From: Kineosporia corallincola
Lineage (GTDB): Bacteria > Actinomycetota > Actinomycetes > Actinomycetales > Kineosporiaceae
Direction of reading: 5' to 3'
Assembly: GCF_018499875.1 (NCBI RefSeq)
Contig: NZ_JAHBAY010000001.1
Span: 682,001-746,000, forward strand
Length of the DNA: 64,000 nt
Numbering within the stretch: position 1 is the stretch's first letter; each line of letters begins with the position of its first letter. Shown one piece after another: positions 48,376 to 57,539 of the stretch. The notes beneath the pieces are model-generated. The model searched no databases. It saw only the letters and a list, made by a program, of their open reading frames with translations, and was not told where the DNA came from. Made by a program: the position numbers and the translations under genes.

Positions 48376-49688
48376 CCCAGACCATCATTCCTCCGCCGCC
48401 GGCCGACGCCGTTGCGGTGCCGCCCCGCCGGGGGTCGTCCGCCACGGCGGCGTTGCGGGAGTCGTTCTCCGGCAGCCCGGGCCGGCTGCGGCTGATCGCG
48501 ATCGGCGCGGTGGTGTCGGTGCTGGTGTCCGCGCTGCTCGGTGGCTGGGCGCTCCAGATGCGCTCGTCCGCGCTGGACCGGGCCACCTCGTCGTCCGAGC
48601 ATCTGTTGCTGGTGCAGGGCATCCAGACCGATCTGGTGCAGGCCGACGCCGACGCCACGAACGCCTTCCTGAGCTACGGCCTGGAACCGCAGGCCCAGCG
48701 CGAGGGGTACATCAAGGCGCTGAAGTCGGCCTCCGCGGATCTCGCGACGGCCGCCCGGCACAGCTCCGCCGACGCGGACGCCCTGGGCCAGGCCAACGCC
48801 GCGCTCACCCGGTACTCCGGGTACGTCGCCTCGGCGCGGGCCAACAACCGGCAGGGGCTGCCGGTCGGCGCGAGCTATCTGGAGGCGGCCAGCGACCTGA
48901 TGGGGACCAGCGGCACCGAACCGCAGGAGGGCAGCGTGATCGCGCTGCTGAAGCAGCGGACCGACGCCGACACCGCCGCCGTGGCCGATGCCTTCGGAAC
49001 CGCCGGGAACGCGCGCTGGCTGCTGGTTCTCGCGGCGGTGATCGGGGTGGGCGGACTGCTGGCCGTGCAGGTTCTGGTGGCCCGGCACTCGCACCGCTAC
49101 CTGAACCTGCCGACCCTGGCGTCCACCGTGGTGCTGGTGGTGATGCTGGCCGGCGCGGCCGCGGTGATGCTGACGGCGCAGACCGAGGCCGCGGACGTGC
49201 GCAGCGGACCGCTCGCCGAGGCCTCCGCGATCAGCGACTCCCGGGTGCTGGCCTTCGACGCCAAGTCGAAGGAGAGCCTGACCCTGATCAACCGCGGCTC
49301 GGCGACTGCGGCCGACGCGCAGTGGAAGGCGTCGTTCAACGAGGCCGCCGACCTCATCGACACCCGCGAGAACAGCGCCGCGGCCGAGGCCCTGGACGAC
49401 TACCGCGAGGTGCACGAGAAGATCAACGACCTCGACCTGGACGGCTCCTGGGACGAGGCGGTGGAGCTGGCCACGGCCGACGGCGGCGACTCGGCCAACG
49501 GCCTGTTCGACCAGTACGACAATGCCAGCAGCACGAGCCTGGCCCCCCAGACCGACAGCGCAGTGAAGCGGCTGGGCGAGGCCGGGAACCTGCTGCTGCC
49601 GACCGGTCTCGCGCTGCTGGTGGTGGGCCTGCTCTGCGCCGCGGGTGCCTGGCGGGGGATCTCGCTCCGACTCGACGAGTACCGGTGA
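48372..49688 (+). CDS. glnX: GlnX-like four-helix membrane sensor protein
   Basis: The 438-residue protein has four membrane helices (about residues 39-61, 215-236, 246-270, 403-425) and two helical outer domains (62-214 and 271-402) that resemble chemoreceptor four-helix bundles ([20 protein letters not shown]). The same gene order, membrane protein with GlnH and PknG, occurs in mycobacteria, where GlnX passes an aspartate/glutamate signal from GlnH to PknG. It overlaps the AAA gene by GTGA and shares one base with glnH. Confidence 0.83.
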   Translation: MTQTIIPPPPADAVAVPPRRGSSATAALRESFSGSPGRLRLIAIGAVVSVLVSALLGGWALQMRSSALDRATSSSEHLLLVQGIQTDLVQADADATNAFLSYGLEPQAQREGYIKALKSASADLATAARHSSADADALGQANAALTRYSGYVASARANNRQGLPVGASYLEAASDLMGTSGTEPQEGSVIALLKQRTDADTAAVADAFGTAGNARWLLVLAAVIGVGGLLAVQVLVARHSHRYLNLPTLASTVVLVVMLAGAAAVMLTAQTEAADVRSGPLAEASAISDSRVLAFDAKSKESLTLINRGSATAADAQWKASFNEAADLIDTRENSAAAEALDDYREVHEKINDLDLDGSWDEAVELATADGGDSANGLFDQYDNASSTSLAPQTDSAVKRLGEAGNLLLPTGLALLVVGLLCAAGAWRGISLRLDEYR

Positions 49689-50704
49689 TGGTGATGACCG
49701 TGAAGAGAACCCGTCTGCTGACCGCGGCCGCCGCGTCGGCCCTGGTGCTGGCCGGGTGCGGCTCGGCCGCACCGGCCACGTCGTCCTCGGCCGTGGCGGT
49801 GGCGCAACCCGCGGCGGTCGCCGCCGACGGCTCCACCACCTGCGAACAGGACGGCAAGCCCGCGGTGGCCTCGATCGACCCGGGCAGCATCACCACGAAT
49901 CCCTCCTCCTGGCCGGGCGGCTCCACCATGGCCGACATCAGGAAGTCGAAGAAGCTGACGGTCGGCGTGGCCGGCGACGTGAAGCTGTGGGGGTCGCGCA
50001 ACCCGACCACGGGTCAGCTGGAGGGCTTCGACATCGACGTGCTCAAGCGGGTCGCCCAGGAGATCGGGCCGGACGTCAAGATCGAGTACAAGGTGCTCAG
50101 CTTCGCCGACCGGCTGGACCGGCTGAACGACCGGTCGGTGCAGCTGGTCGCGCACACCATGACGATCAACTGCGACCGCTGGTTCGGCGGCGAGTCCACC
50201 GACGGTGCCTACATCGACTTCTCCACCGAGTACTACGAGGCCGGCCAGAAGGTGCTGGTGCGCAGTGACTCCGAGGCGTCGGACATCGGCGACCTGGCGA
50301 ACGAGACGGTCTGCGCCGCCAAGGGTTCCACCAGCCTGGCGAGCATCCAGGACCGGGTGGCCGAACCGGTCGAGGTGGACGAGGTGGGCGAGTGCCTGGT
50401 GCTGTTCCAGGAGGGGGAGGTCTCCGCGATCACCGGTGACGACACCGTGCTGGCCGGGTTCGCCGCCCAGGACCCCTACGCCAAGGTGGTCGGCAACGCC
50501 TTCAGCACCGTGCCCTACGGCATCGGCATCACGCCCGACGACACCAACTTCACCCGGTTCGTGAACGCGGTGCTCGAGGAGATGCGGTCCGACGGCACCC
50601 TGGACAAGCTCTACGACAAGTGGATGGCCGGGAACGGCACCCGCCCGGCCGTGCCCGAGGCGGTCTACGGCCGTTCGGAGACCGCTCTGAAGGACCGTGG
50701 GTGA
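49688..50704 (+). CDS. glnH: GlnH-like amino-acid-binding lipoprotein
   Basis: The 338-residue protein has a signal peptide with lipobox LAGC (C24). A type 3 solute-binding domain follows (TVGVAGDVKLWGSRNPTTGQ, EGFDIDVLKRVAQEIGP, then CAAKGSTSLASIQ). In mycobacteria GlnH binds aspartate, glutamate and asparagine and works with GlnX rather than with a transporter. No permease or ABC ATPase gene is nearby, which supports a sensing role here too. The start ATG shares its A with the glnX stop. Confidence 0.88.
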   Translation: MVMTVKRTRLLTAAAASALVLAGCGSAAPATSSSAVAVAQPAAVAADGSTTCEQDGKPAVASIDPGSITTNPSSWPGGSTMADIRKSKKLTVGVAGDVKLWGSRNPTTGQLEGFDIDVLKRVAQEIGPDVKIEYKVLSFADRLDRLNDRSVQLVAHTMTINCDRWFGGESTDGAYIDFSTEYYEAGQKVLVRSDSEASDIGDLANETVCAAKGSTSLASIQDRVAEPVEVDEVGECLVLFQEGEVSAITGDDTVLAGFAAQDPYAKVVGNAFSTVPYGIGITPDDTNFTRFVNAVLEEMRSDGTLDKLYDKWMAGNGTRPAVPEAVYGRSETALKDRG

Positions 50705-51863
50705 CACCCGCGGGGCGACCGGGACAGACACCGTGGTCGAATTGCCGACGATGACGCAGCCGGAACCCGCCCTGGCCCCGCCCGCCCCCGGCAGTCTCGG
50801 CCAGGCCATCGGGGTGGACGAACTGCGCGCCTACCTGGGCGCGCTCGGCACCTGGCGTTCCGGCCGCAAGCGGGAGCTCGACCAGATCGACGCCGCCGCG
50901 CTGCGTTCCGACGAACCGGACAGCTACACCGGCGACCTGAAACTGGCCATGACCATGTGGCAGTCGGTGAGCGACCGCTGGACCCGGCTCACCGAAATCT
51001 GGGACTCCGGCCGGGTCGGGCCGCAGCAGCAGGAGGAGATGTCCCGGGTGATCTGGGGCACCGCCGGTGGCGCCGGGTCGATCGGGGTCTCGCTGGTCGA
51101 GGCCTGCCGGCTGTCCGACGCGCTCACCGCCACCCTGCGGGCCCGGCTGTCGTTCGACCCGACGGCCGCCGACCTGGTGGCCCGTATCCAGGCCACCCGG
51201 GCCACGCTGGAGCGCTGCGCCGAACAGCTGGCCGGGCACTCCGCCCGGCCGGCCACACTGCCCGACCTGGACGCGCTCACCCGGCAGCTCGACGAACTGG
51301 CCGGCAGAGCCCGCCGCGGGTCCGACGTGAGCGGGCCGTTCGCGGCGATCGAGGTGGCCGCGGCCCGGGCCGAACGCGACCTGATCGTGGCCGCCGCCGC
51401 GCACCGCGACCTGGGCCGTGACTACCGGGCCGCGCTCGCCCGGCGACGCGAGCTGGAGGCCGAGGCCGGCCAGCTGGAGAAACTCGTCGAGCGCACCCGG
51501 CTGGCCGTGGTGCCCGCCCCGAAACTGGTCGTGCCCGACGTCTCCCGGCTCGGCCGGGTGCCGCAGACCCGCGCCGATCTGGACGGCTTCCGGCACCGGC
51601 TGGACCGGGTGGCCAGCGCCATGCAGCAGGTGCGTGACACCTACACCTCGGCGCTCGGCGAGCCCGCCGAACTGCGGGGGCTACTCAGCGCGTCCGCCGC
51701 GAAGGCCCGGGCCAACGGCCGGGCCGAGGACCCGCTCGTCGCTCTCGTCGGGCAGCAGGCCGAGGCGGCGCTGTCGGCCGTGCCCTGCCGGATCCACGAA
51801 GCCCGCAACCTGGTGGACAACTACCGACGTCTGATCGTCCCGGTTCCCGGGGGAGGAATCTGA
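50697..51863 (+). CDS. Uncharacterised helical protein between GlnH and PknG
   Basis: This is a 388-residue soluble protein, nearly all helical, with heptad-like stretches around residues 150-280 (LDALTRQLDELAGRARRG; DYRAALARRRELEAEAGQLE). It has no signal or membrane helix and no recognised family. It overlaps glnH by 8 bases and ends 2 bases before pknG, so it is made in step with both. A scaffold or adaptor role is a guess from position. It is not part of the mycobacterial pknG-glnH-glnX set. Confidence 0.6.
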   Translation: MGDTRGATGTDTVVELPTMTQPEPALAPPAPGSLGQAIGVDELRAYLGALGTWRSGRKRELDQIDAAALRSDEPDSYTGDLKLAMTMWQSVSDRWTRLTEIWDSGRVGPQQQEEMSRVIWGTAGGAGSIGVSLVEACRLSDALTATLRARLSFDPTAADLVARIQATRATLERCAEQLAGHSARPATLPDLDALTRQLDELAGRARRGSDVSGPFAAIEVAAARAERDLIVAAAAHRDLGRDYRAALARRRELEAEAGQLEKLVERTRLAVVPAPKLVVPDVSRLGRVPQTRADLDGFRHRLDRVASAMQQVRDTYTSALGEPAELRGLLSASAAKARANGRAEDPLVALVGQQAEAALSAVPCRIHEARNLVDNYRRLIVPVPGGGI

Positions 51864-51865
51864 TC

Positions 51866-54106
51866 ATGCCCGCCACTCCGCTCTCCTGCGCCCAGCCGGG
51901 CTGTACCGGCACCATCGAGGACGGGTACTGCAACGTCTGCGGTTCGCCGGCCGCGATGGGCGCGCCCGCCCCGACCCCCGGCAACGGCATCGAGATGTCG
52001 AGCCGCACCGTCTCGTCGTCGTCCAACCGGCTGGCCAGTGCCCCGCTCGGCTCGGCCCGGGCGACGGGCGGCACCAACGGCACCCGCCGTCTCGGCTCCA
52101 CCTCCTCCCGCACCCGCGCCGCCCGGCTCGGCGCGGGCATCACCACCGTGCCCCCGGCCCCGGTGCCGGACCCGCTGGCCGCGGTGCAGGAGAACCCGGA
52201 AGTGCCGGAGAACCGCCGGTTCTGCCCGAACTGCGGCAACCCGGTGGGGCGTTCCCGGCAGGGCCGGGCCGGCCGGCCCGAGGGCTTCTGCCCGAACTGC
52301 CGGGCGCCGTTCTCGTTCACGCCCAAGCTGAAGCACGGCGATCTGGTGGCCCACCAGTACGAGGTGGTCGGCGCGATCGCACACGGCGGGCTGGGCTGGA
52401 TCTACCTGGCCAAGGACAAGAACGTGTCCGACCGCTGGGTGGTGCTGAAGGGTCTGCTCAACTCCGGCGACCCGGACGCGCTGGCCGCGGCCATCGCCGA
52501 GCAGCGGTTCCTGGCCCAGGTCGAGCACCCGCTGATCGTCGAGATCTACAACTTCGTCACCCACGACGACGCCGGCTACATCGTGATGGAGTACGTCGCC
52601 GGGCAGTCGCTGAAAGACATCCTGAAAGACCGGATGAAGGCCGCCGGCGGGGCCTACTCACCGTTCCCGGTGGACCAGGCGGTCGCCTACATCCTGGAGG
52701 TGCTGCCGGCCTTCCAGTACCTGCACGACACCGGGCTGCTCTACTGTGACTTCAAGCCGGACAACATCATTCAGGCCGGCGACTCGATCAAGCTGATCGA
52801 CCTCGGCGGGGTGCGCCGCATCGACGACCTGGACTCGGCGATCTACGGCACCGTCGGCTACCAGGCCCCCGAAGTGCCCGACGTCGGCCCGTCGGTGGCC
52901 AGCGACATCTACACGCTCGGCCGCAGCCTGGTCTCGCTCGCGATGGAGTTCCGCGGCAACACCTCCACCTACGCCACCACGCTGCCCAGCGTCAACGACA
53001 CCCCGCTGTTCCAGCAGTACGACTCGCTGTACCGGCTGCTGGCCAAGTGCTGCGCCCCCAACCCGGGCGACCGGTTCGCCACCGCCGACGAACTACGCAC
53101 CCAGCTGCTCGGCGTGCTGCGCGAGGTGGTCGCCGCCGACCGGCACGGCGAGCGCCCCGCCTCGCACTCCACCGCCTCGCTGCTGTTCGAGCCGCCGGTG
53201 GTCGAGGGCGACCGGCTCCAGTGGGACAACCTGCCCCGGCTGCGGGTGGACGACGCCGACCCGCAGGCCGCCTGGCTCGCCTCGATCAGCGTCACCGATC
53301 CGCTGGAGAAGCTCGACCTGCTGGTCAAGGCCCAGAACCCGTCGATCGAGGTGCAACTGGCCACCGCCTACACCGCGGTCGAGGCCGGCGACCTGAGCCG
53401 GGCCGACGCCACCGTCGGCCAGATCCTCGCCGACGACCCGTGGGAGTGGCGCGCCGTCTGGGTCGCCGGGCTCGCCGCCCTGGCCCGTCAGGACGCCCCC
53501 AACGCCCAGGCCGCGTTCAACGCCGTCTACGGCCAGGCCCCCGGTGAGCTGGCGCCCAAGCTGGCGCTCGCGATGGCCTGCGAGGAGGGCGGCCAGCCCG
53601 ACATCGCCGAAAGCCTTTACCTCACCTGCCTGCGCACCGATGCCAACTTCACCGCCCCGGCGGCGTTCGGCCTGGCCCGGATCCGCTCGCAGCGGCACTC
53701 CGAGGGCCAGGGAGAACTGGAGGCGGCGATCGCGGCGCTCGACATGGTGCCCACCACCAGCCGTAGCTTCGTCAGCGCCCGGCGTCAGAAGGCGGCGCTG
53801 CTGGTGGCTTCCGGGGCCGGGCTGGACGCGCTGTCCGCCGCGCTGGAGAGCGTGGCGGCGGTGCGTCTCGACCCCCGCGACCGGGCCCAGCTGCGGGTCG
53901 AGGTGCTGGCCGCGGCGCTGGCCGACGTGCAGCAGGACGGTCCGCGGCCCAACGTCCTGGTCGGCGGTGTGCCGGCCGAGGCCCCGCCGCTCCAGGACGG
54001 CCTGGAGGCTGCCTACCGTGAGCTGGCCGGGCTGACCGAGAAGCGGGACGAGCGGATCCAACTCGTCGACGAGGCGAACAAGGTGCGCCGCTGGACCTGG
54101 CGGTGA
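51866..54106 (+). CDS. pknG: Serine/threonine protein kinase PknG with extra N-terminal zinc ribbon
   Basis: The 746-residue protein has an N-terminal zinc ribbon (C8, C13, C22, C25), a Ser/Thr/Arg-rich linker (44-90) suited to autophosphorylation, and a rubredoxin-like ribbon (C120, C123, C142, C145). The kinase domain (about 160-420) has catalytic K195 in VVLKG, D295 in CDFKPDN and DLG in place of DFG, all as in mycobacterial PknG (IDLGGVRRID). A TPR-type helical C-terminus follows (about 460-740). PknG controls 2-oxoglutarate metabolism through GarA; no garA is in the window. The stop overlaps the phosphatase gene by GTGA. Confidence 0.93.
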   Translation: MPATPLSCAQPGCTGTIEDGYCNVCGSPAAMGAPAPTPGNGIEMSSRTVSSSSNRLASAPLGSARATGGTNGTRRLGSTSSRTRAARLGAGITTVPPAPVPDPLAAVQENPEVPENRRFCPNCGNPVGRSRQGRAGRPEGFCPNCRAPFSFTPKLKHGDLVAHQYEVVGAIAHGGLGWIYLAKDKNVSDRWVVLKGLLNSGDPDALAAAIAEQRFLAQVEHPLIVEIYNFVTHDDAGYIVMEYVAGQSLKDILKDRMKAAGGAYSPFPVDQAVAYILEVLPAFQYLHDTGLLYCDFKPDNIIQAGDSIKLIDLGGVRRIDDLDSAIYGTVGYQAPEVPDVGPSVASDIYTLGRSLVSLAMEFRGNTSTYATTLPSVNDTPLFQQYDSLYRLLAKCCAPNPGDRFATADELRTQLLGVLREVVAADRHGERPASHSTASLLFEPPVVEGDRLQWDNLPRLRVDDADPQAAWLASISVTDPLEKLDLLVKAQNPSIEVQLATAYTAVEAGDLSRADATVGQILADDPWEWRAVWVAGLAALARQDAPNAQAAFNAVYGQAPGELAPKLALAMACEEGGQPDIAESLYLTCLRTDANFTAPAAFGLARIRSQRHSEGQGELEAAIAALDMVPTTSRSFVSARRQKAALLVASGAGLDALSAALESVAAVRLDPRDRAQLRVEVLAAALADVQQDGPRPNVLVGGVPAEAPPLQDGLEAAYRELAGLTEKRDERIQLVDEANKVRRWTWR

Positions 54107-55407
54107 CCGTGCCCGAATCTTTTGCCGAAGAGGTTGATGTGAACGAGAATCCTCCGTCCGACGCGCTGTCAGCGCCGGAACCCGTTGCGGGGCAGCGGAT
54201 CATCTGCCCCAACTGCGGGGAGGACGCCGAGCCCGGCGACCTGTTCTGCGAGGGGTGCGGGCAGGACCTGCCCGACGGGATCACCCCGGTCCCGGCCGAC
54301 ACCACGAAACGGCCCGGCGGCATGAGCCACCCGGCCGCGTCGTCCCCCACGCAGTCGTCCGACCCGGACGCGCTGAACCCGGCCTGCCGCACCTGCGGCG
54401 GCACGTCGTTCCTCGACGGCTGGTGCGAGACCTGCGGCGCGCCCGCGGTCAAGCTGCGCGACCACTGGCAGGAGCGGCCGGCCAGCTGGGTGGCCGCGGT
54501 GTCGGACCGCGGCGTGCGGCACCACCGCAACGAGGACGGGATGGCGATCAGTGCCCGCCCCGAGCCCGGTTCCCGGGCCGTGCTGGTGGTCTGCGACGGG
54601 GTCTCGTCGTCGTTCGACTCCGACATCGCCAGCCTGAACGCCGCCCGCGCCGCCCGCGAGGTGCTCGACCGGCCGCGGCCCGACGTGCCGTCGGTGGCGG
54701 GCCGGATCTCGGCCTGGAGCGAGCGCCTGGCGCTGGCCGGCGAGGAGGCGAACCGGCAGGCCGTCGAGGCCGGGCGCACCCCCAGCGGCCGGCCCGGCGA
54801 ACGTCAGGACAGCCCGCCGTCGTGCACCTTCGCGGCCGCGGTCGTGGACTCCGGGGTGATCGTGGTCGGCTGGGTCGGCGACAGCCGCATCTACTGGATC
54901 CCGGACTCCGGTGAGCCGGAACAGATGTCGCGGGACGACTCGTGGGCCACCGAGCAGATCCTCGCCGGGGTGCCGCGTGAAGAGGCGGAGAACGGGCCGC
55001 GGGCGCACGCCATCACCCGCTGGCTCGGCCCGGACAGCCCGGACACCGTGCCCACCCGCGACTCCCGGGTGCCCGACCGCCCGGGCTGGCTGCTGGTCTG
55101 CTCCGACGGCCTGTGGAACTACTGTTCCACGGCGCACGACATGGCCGGGCTGGTGCGGGGTCTCGCGCACGAGTCGCAGGGTGACCCGGTGCTGCTGGCG
55201 AACCGGCTGGTCGACTGGGCCAACGGGCAGGGGGGCCAGGACAACATCACGGCGGCCCTGGCCCGGATCGCCCCGATCCCGCCGCAGCGCGGGGCAGCCC
55301 CGGCGGGTGGCGCGGAGCACACGGAGGCGCGCTCGGAAGGCGCAACGCCGACCCGGCCCATCGACGTCCCCTCTTCGGACACCGACTACGGAAACCCGGA
55401 CGCCTGA
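54103..55407 (+). CDS. PP2C phosphatase with two N-terminal zinc ribbons
   Basis: The 434-residue protein has two CxxC ribbons (C35/C38/C49/C52 and C95/C98/C108/C111), then a PP2C domain from about residue 128. Visible motifs are HRNEDG (E144, D145), VVCDGVS (D165), GWVGDSRIYW, SDGLWNY and GQDNITAAL, so the metal-binding aspartates are present. It is the natural partner to reverse PknG phosphorylation, because its start overlaps the pknG stop. An acidic, Thr-rich tail of about 45 residues closes it. Cytoplasmic. Confidence 0.9.
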   Translation: MTVPESFAEEVDVNENPPSDALSAPEPVAGQRIICPNCGEDAEPGDLFCEGCGQDLPDGITPVPADTTKRPGGMSHPAASSPTQSSDPDALNPACRTCGGTSFLDGWCETCGAPAVKLRDHWQERPASWVAAVSDRGVRHHRNEDGMAISARPEPGSRAVLVVCDGVSSSFDSDIASLNAARAAREVLDRPRPDVPSVAGRISAWSERLALAGEEANRQAVEAGRTPSGRPGERQDSPPSCTFAAAVVDSGVIVVGWVGDSRIYWIPDSGEPEQMSRDDSWATEQILAGVPREEAENGPRAHAITRWLGPDSPDTVPTRDSRVPDRPGWLLVCSDGLWNYCSTAHDMAGLVRGLAHESQGDPVLLANRLVDWANGQGGQDNITAALARIAPIPPQRGAAPAGGAEHTEARSEGATPTRPIDVPSSDTDYGNPDA

Positions 55408-55446
55408 CCTCCGGCACCCGGAACCACGACACGATCGGAGAACGAG

Positions 55447-56730
55447 ATGCCGTCCTTCAGCGCCGAGGTCTTCCAGAACGAGTTCATCTCCGAGGGCACC
55501 ACCGACGTGCACGCCATCGTCTCGGTGACCTGCTCCGGCGCGGGCGAGGCCGGGCGTGGCGGAGGCGGTGACGCCGCCGAGATCATCATCGTCGACACCT
55601 CCGGGTCGATGCTCGACGCGAAGATCGTGGCCGCGCGGCAGGCCGCCGCGGTCGCGGTCGACCAGATCCTCGACGGCACCTGGTTCGCGATCATCTCGGG
55701 CACCCACGTGGCCACCCGCGCCTTCCCCTACCCGAACGCCCGGGTGTCGATGGTGCAGATGGAACCGGGGGCCCGGGAGGCCGCCAAGAGCGCGATCGCC
55801 CAGTTGCAGGCCGACGGCGGCACCGCGATGGGCTCGTGGCTGAAGCTCGCCGCGCAGCTGTTCGACACCGTGCCGCAGGCCACCCAGCGGCACGCGATCC
55901 TGCTCACCGACGGGCAGAACCAGAGTGAGCAGCCGCACCAGTTCCAGGCGTCGATCGAGGCGGTCACCGGCCGGTTCCAGTGCGACTGCCGGGGCGTCGG
56001 CGCGGACTGGGACGTGGCCGAGCTGCGCCGCGTCTCCACCGCCCTGCTCGGCACCGTCGGCCTGATCGCCGACCCGGCGTCGATGGCCGAGGACTTCGAG
56101 CAGCTCATGCAGAAGGCGATGGGCCGGGGTGTCGCCGAGGCCCAGCTCCGGGTGTGGGCGCCGCAGGGTTCGCAGCTGCTGTGGGTGCGCCAGGTCTCGC
56201 CGAACGTGGAGGACCTGACCAGCCGCAAGGTCGAGATCAACCCGCTGACCTCGGGTTTCCCCACCGGGGCCTGGGGTGACGAGTCCCGCGACTACCACGT
56301 GGCGGTGCGCGTTCAGCCCCAGCCGGTCGGCCAGGAACGGCTGGCGGCGCGGGTGCAGCTCGCGGTCGGCAGCGAGGTGGTGTCGCAGGGGCTGGTGAAG
56401 GCCAAGTGGTCCGGTGACGACGCCCTGACCACCCGCATCGACCCGGCCGTGGCGCACTACACCGGGCAGGCCGAGCTGGCCGTGGTGATTCAGGAAGGGC
56501 TGGCCGCCAAGGCTGCCGGTGACGAGGCGACCGCCACCACGAAGCTGGGACGTGCGGTGGCCCTGGCCGCCGAGACCGGTAACGATGAGGCCACGAGCAA
56601 ACTGCGGAAGGTGGTCGACATCGACGACGCGGCGACCGGGACGGTTCGGTTGAAGCGGTCGGTCGACAAGCTGGACGAGATGGCGCTCGACACCGCCTCG
56701 ACGAAGACGACAAGGGTCAACAAGCGATGA
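55447..56730 (+). CDS. VWA domain protein (TerY-like context)
   Basis: The 427-residue protein has a von Willebrand A domain at about residues 40-230 with a complete metal site: D50-x-S52-x-S54 in DTSGSM, T126 in GGTAMG, and D155 in LLTDGQN. The C-terminal 190 residues form a beta-rich then helical part (DYHVAVRVQPQPVGQERLAA) as in other stand-alone actinobacterial VWA proteins. VWA proteins of the TerY type act together with a PP2C phosphatase and a kinase, which is exactly the set here. ATG 55447 follows a CGGAGAACGAG site. Confidence 0.88.
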   Translation: MPSFSAEVFQNEFISEGTTDVHAIVSVTCSGAGEAGRGGGGDAAEIIIVDTSGSMLDAKIVAARQAAAVAVDQILDGTWFAIISGTHVATRAFPYPNARVSMVQMEPGAREAAKSAIAQLQADGGTAMGSWLKLAAQLFDTVPQATQRHAILLTDGQNQSEQPHQFQASIEAVTGRFQCDCRGVGADWDVAELRRVSTALLGTVGLIADPASMAEDFEQLMQKAMGRGVAEAQLRVWAPQGSQLLWVRQVSPNVEDLTSRKVEINPLTSGFPTGAWGDESRDYHVAVRVQPQPVGQERLAARVQLAVGSEVVSQGLVKAKWSGDDALTTRIDPAVAHYTGQAELAVVIQEGLAAKAAGDEATATTKLGRAVALAAETGNDEATSKLRKVVDIDDAATGTVRLKRSVDKLDEMALDTASTKTTRVNKR

Positions 56731-57494
56731 GTTCACGCTGTCCTGACGGGCACGTCTCCGAATCGACCGACTACTGCGACGTCTGTGGGCAGCCGATGAG
56801 TGCCGCCTCCGCGTCGCCCCCACCTCCGCCCCTGCCGCAGGCGACGGTGCCCAACCCCCTCGACCTGGGGGCCGGTCCGTCCGACAAGGACTGCCCGAAC
56901 TGCGGTTCCGTCGTGCCGGCCGATGACCTGTTCTGTGAGGTCTGCGGGTACGACTTCACCACCGGCGTGATGCCCGAGCCGGTTGCGGTGCCGGGGGCCC
57001 AACAGCTTGTGGACGACGTGAGCTCCGCGGCGCCCGGCGCCCGTCCGGCGGCTCCGCCGGCGCCGGGCCTCGCCCCGCCGACCTCAGGCCCGCTGACCTG
57101 GGTGGCCGAGGTCTGGGTGGACCCGGACTGGTACGCCACCCAGGAGAGCGACGACCCGTGCCCGTCGCCCGGCATGCCCGGCGTGGTGCCGCTGTGGGAC
57201 CAGAGCATCCTGGTCGGCCGCCGCTCCACCAGCCGGAACATCCACCCCCAGCTGGACTGCGGCGGCGACCACGGCGTCTCGCGGCGTCATGCCCAGCTCA
57301 CCACCGACGGCCAGCGCTGGTTCGCCGAGGACCTCCAGTCCTCGAACGGCACCTACATCGCGCCCGCCGGCGCCCCCCTGCCCACCGACCCCATCCCGGC
57401 CGGCCAGCGGACCGAGTTCCGCGAGGGCGACCGGGTCTACGTGGGGGCGTGGACCCGCCTGGTGATCCGCCGGGCGACGCCCGACGAGCAGTAG
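56727..57494 (+). CDS. FHA domain protein with two zinc ribbons
   Basis: The 255-residue protein has ribbons at C5/H9/C17/C20 and C56/C59/C70/C73, a Pro-rich linker, and a C-terminal FHA domain (about 125-250). The phosphothreonine-binding residues are visible: GRR at 164-166, S185-R-R-H in GVSRRHAQL, and N207 in SSNGTY. It should bind phosphothreonine, possibly on PknG or the VWA protein. It overlaps the VWA gene by ATGA and ends the operon. Confidence 0.9.
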   Translation: MSSRCPDGHVSESTDYCDVCGQPMSAASASPPPPPLPQATVPNPLDLGAGPSDKDCPNCGSVVPADDLFCEVCGYDFTTGVMPEPVAVPGAQQLVDDVSSAAPGARPAAPPAPGLAPPTSGPLTWVAEVWVDPDWYATQESDDPCPSPGMPGVVPLWDQSILVGRRSTSRNIHPQLDCGGDHGVSRRHAQLTTDGQRWFAEDLQSSNGTYIAPAGAPLPTDPIPAGQRTEFREGDRVYVGAWTRLVIRRATPDEQ

Positions 57495-57506
57495 GTTTCC
57501 CGCCTT

Positions 57507-57536
57507 GGGCCCCGACGCTGTTGTGCGCCGGGGCCC
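57507..57536. terminator. Terminator ending the pknG operon
   Basis: An 8-bp stem GGGCCCCG/CGGGGCCC is extended by CGC/GCG after one mismatch, around a TGTTGT loop. It lies between the FHA gene and the convergent secreted-protein gene. Confidence 0.75.
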
Positions 57537-57539
57537 CGC

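Noticed and set aside
48062-49687. Apparent 880-residue protein running through glnX into GlnH
   Set aside because: Only the last 338 residues are GlnH, with its own signal peptide and lipobox. The rest is an out-of-frame reading of the AAA and glnX genes.
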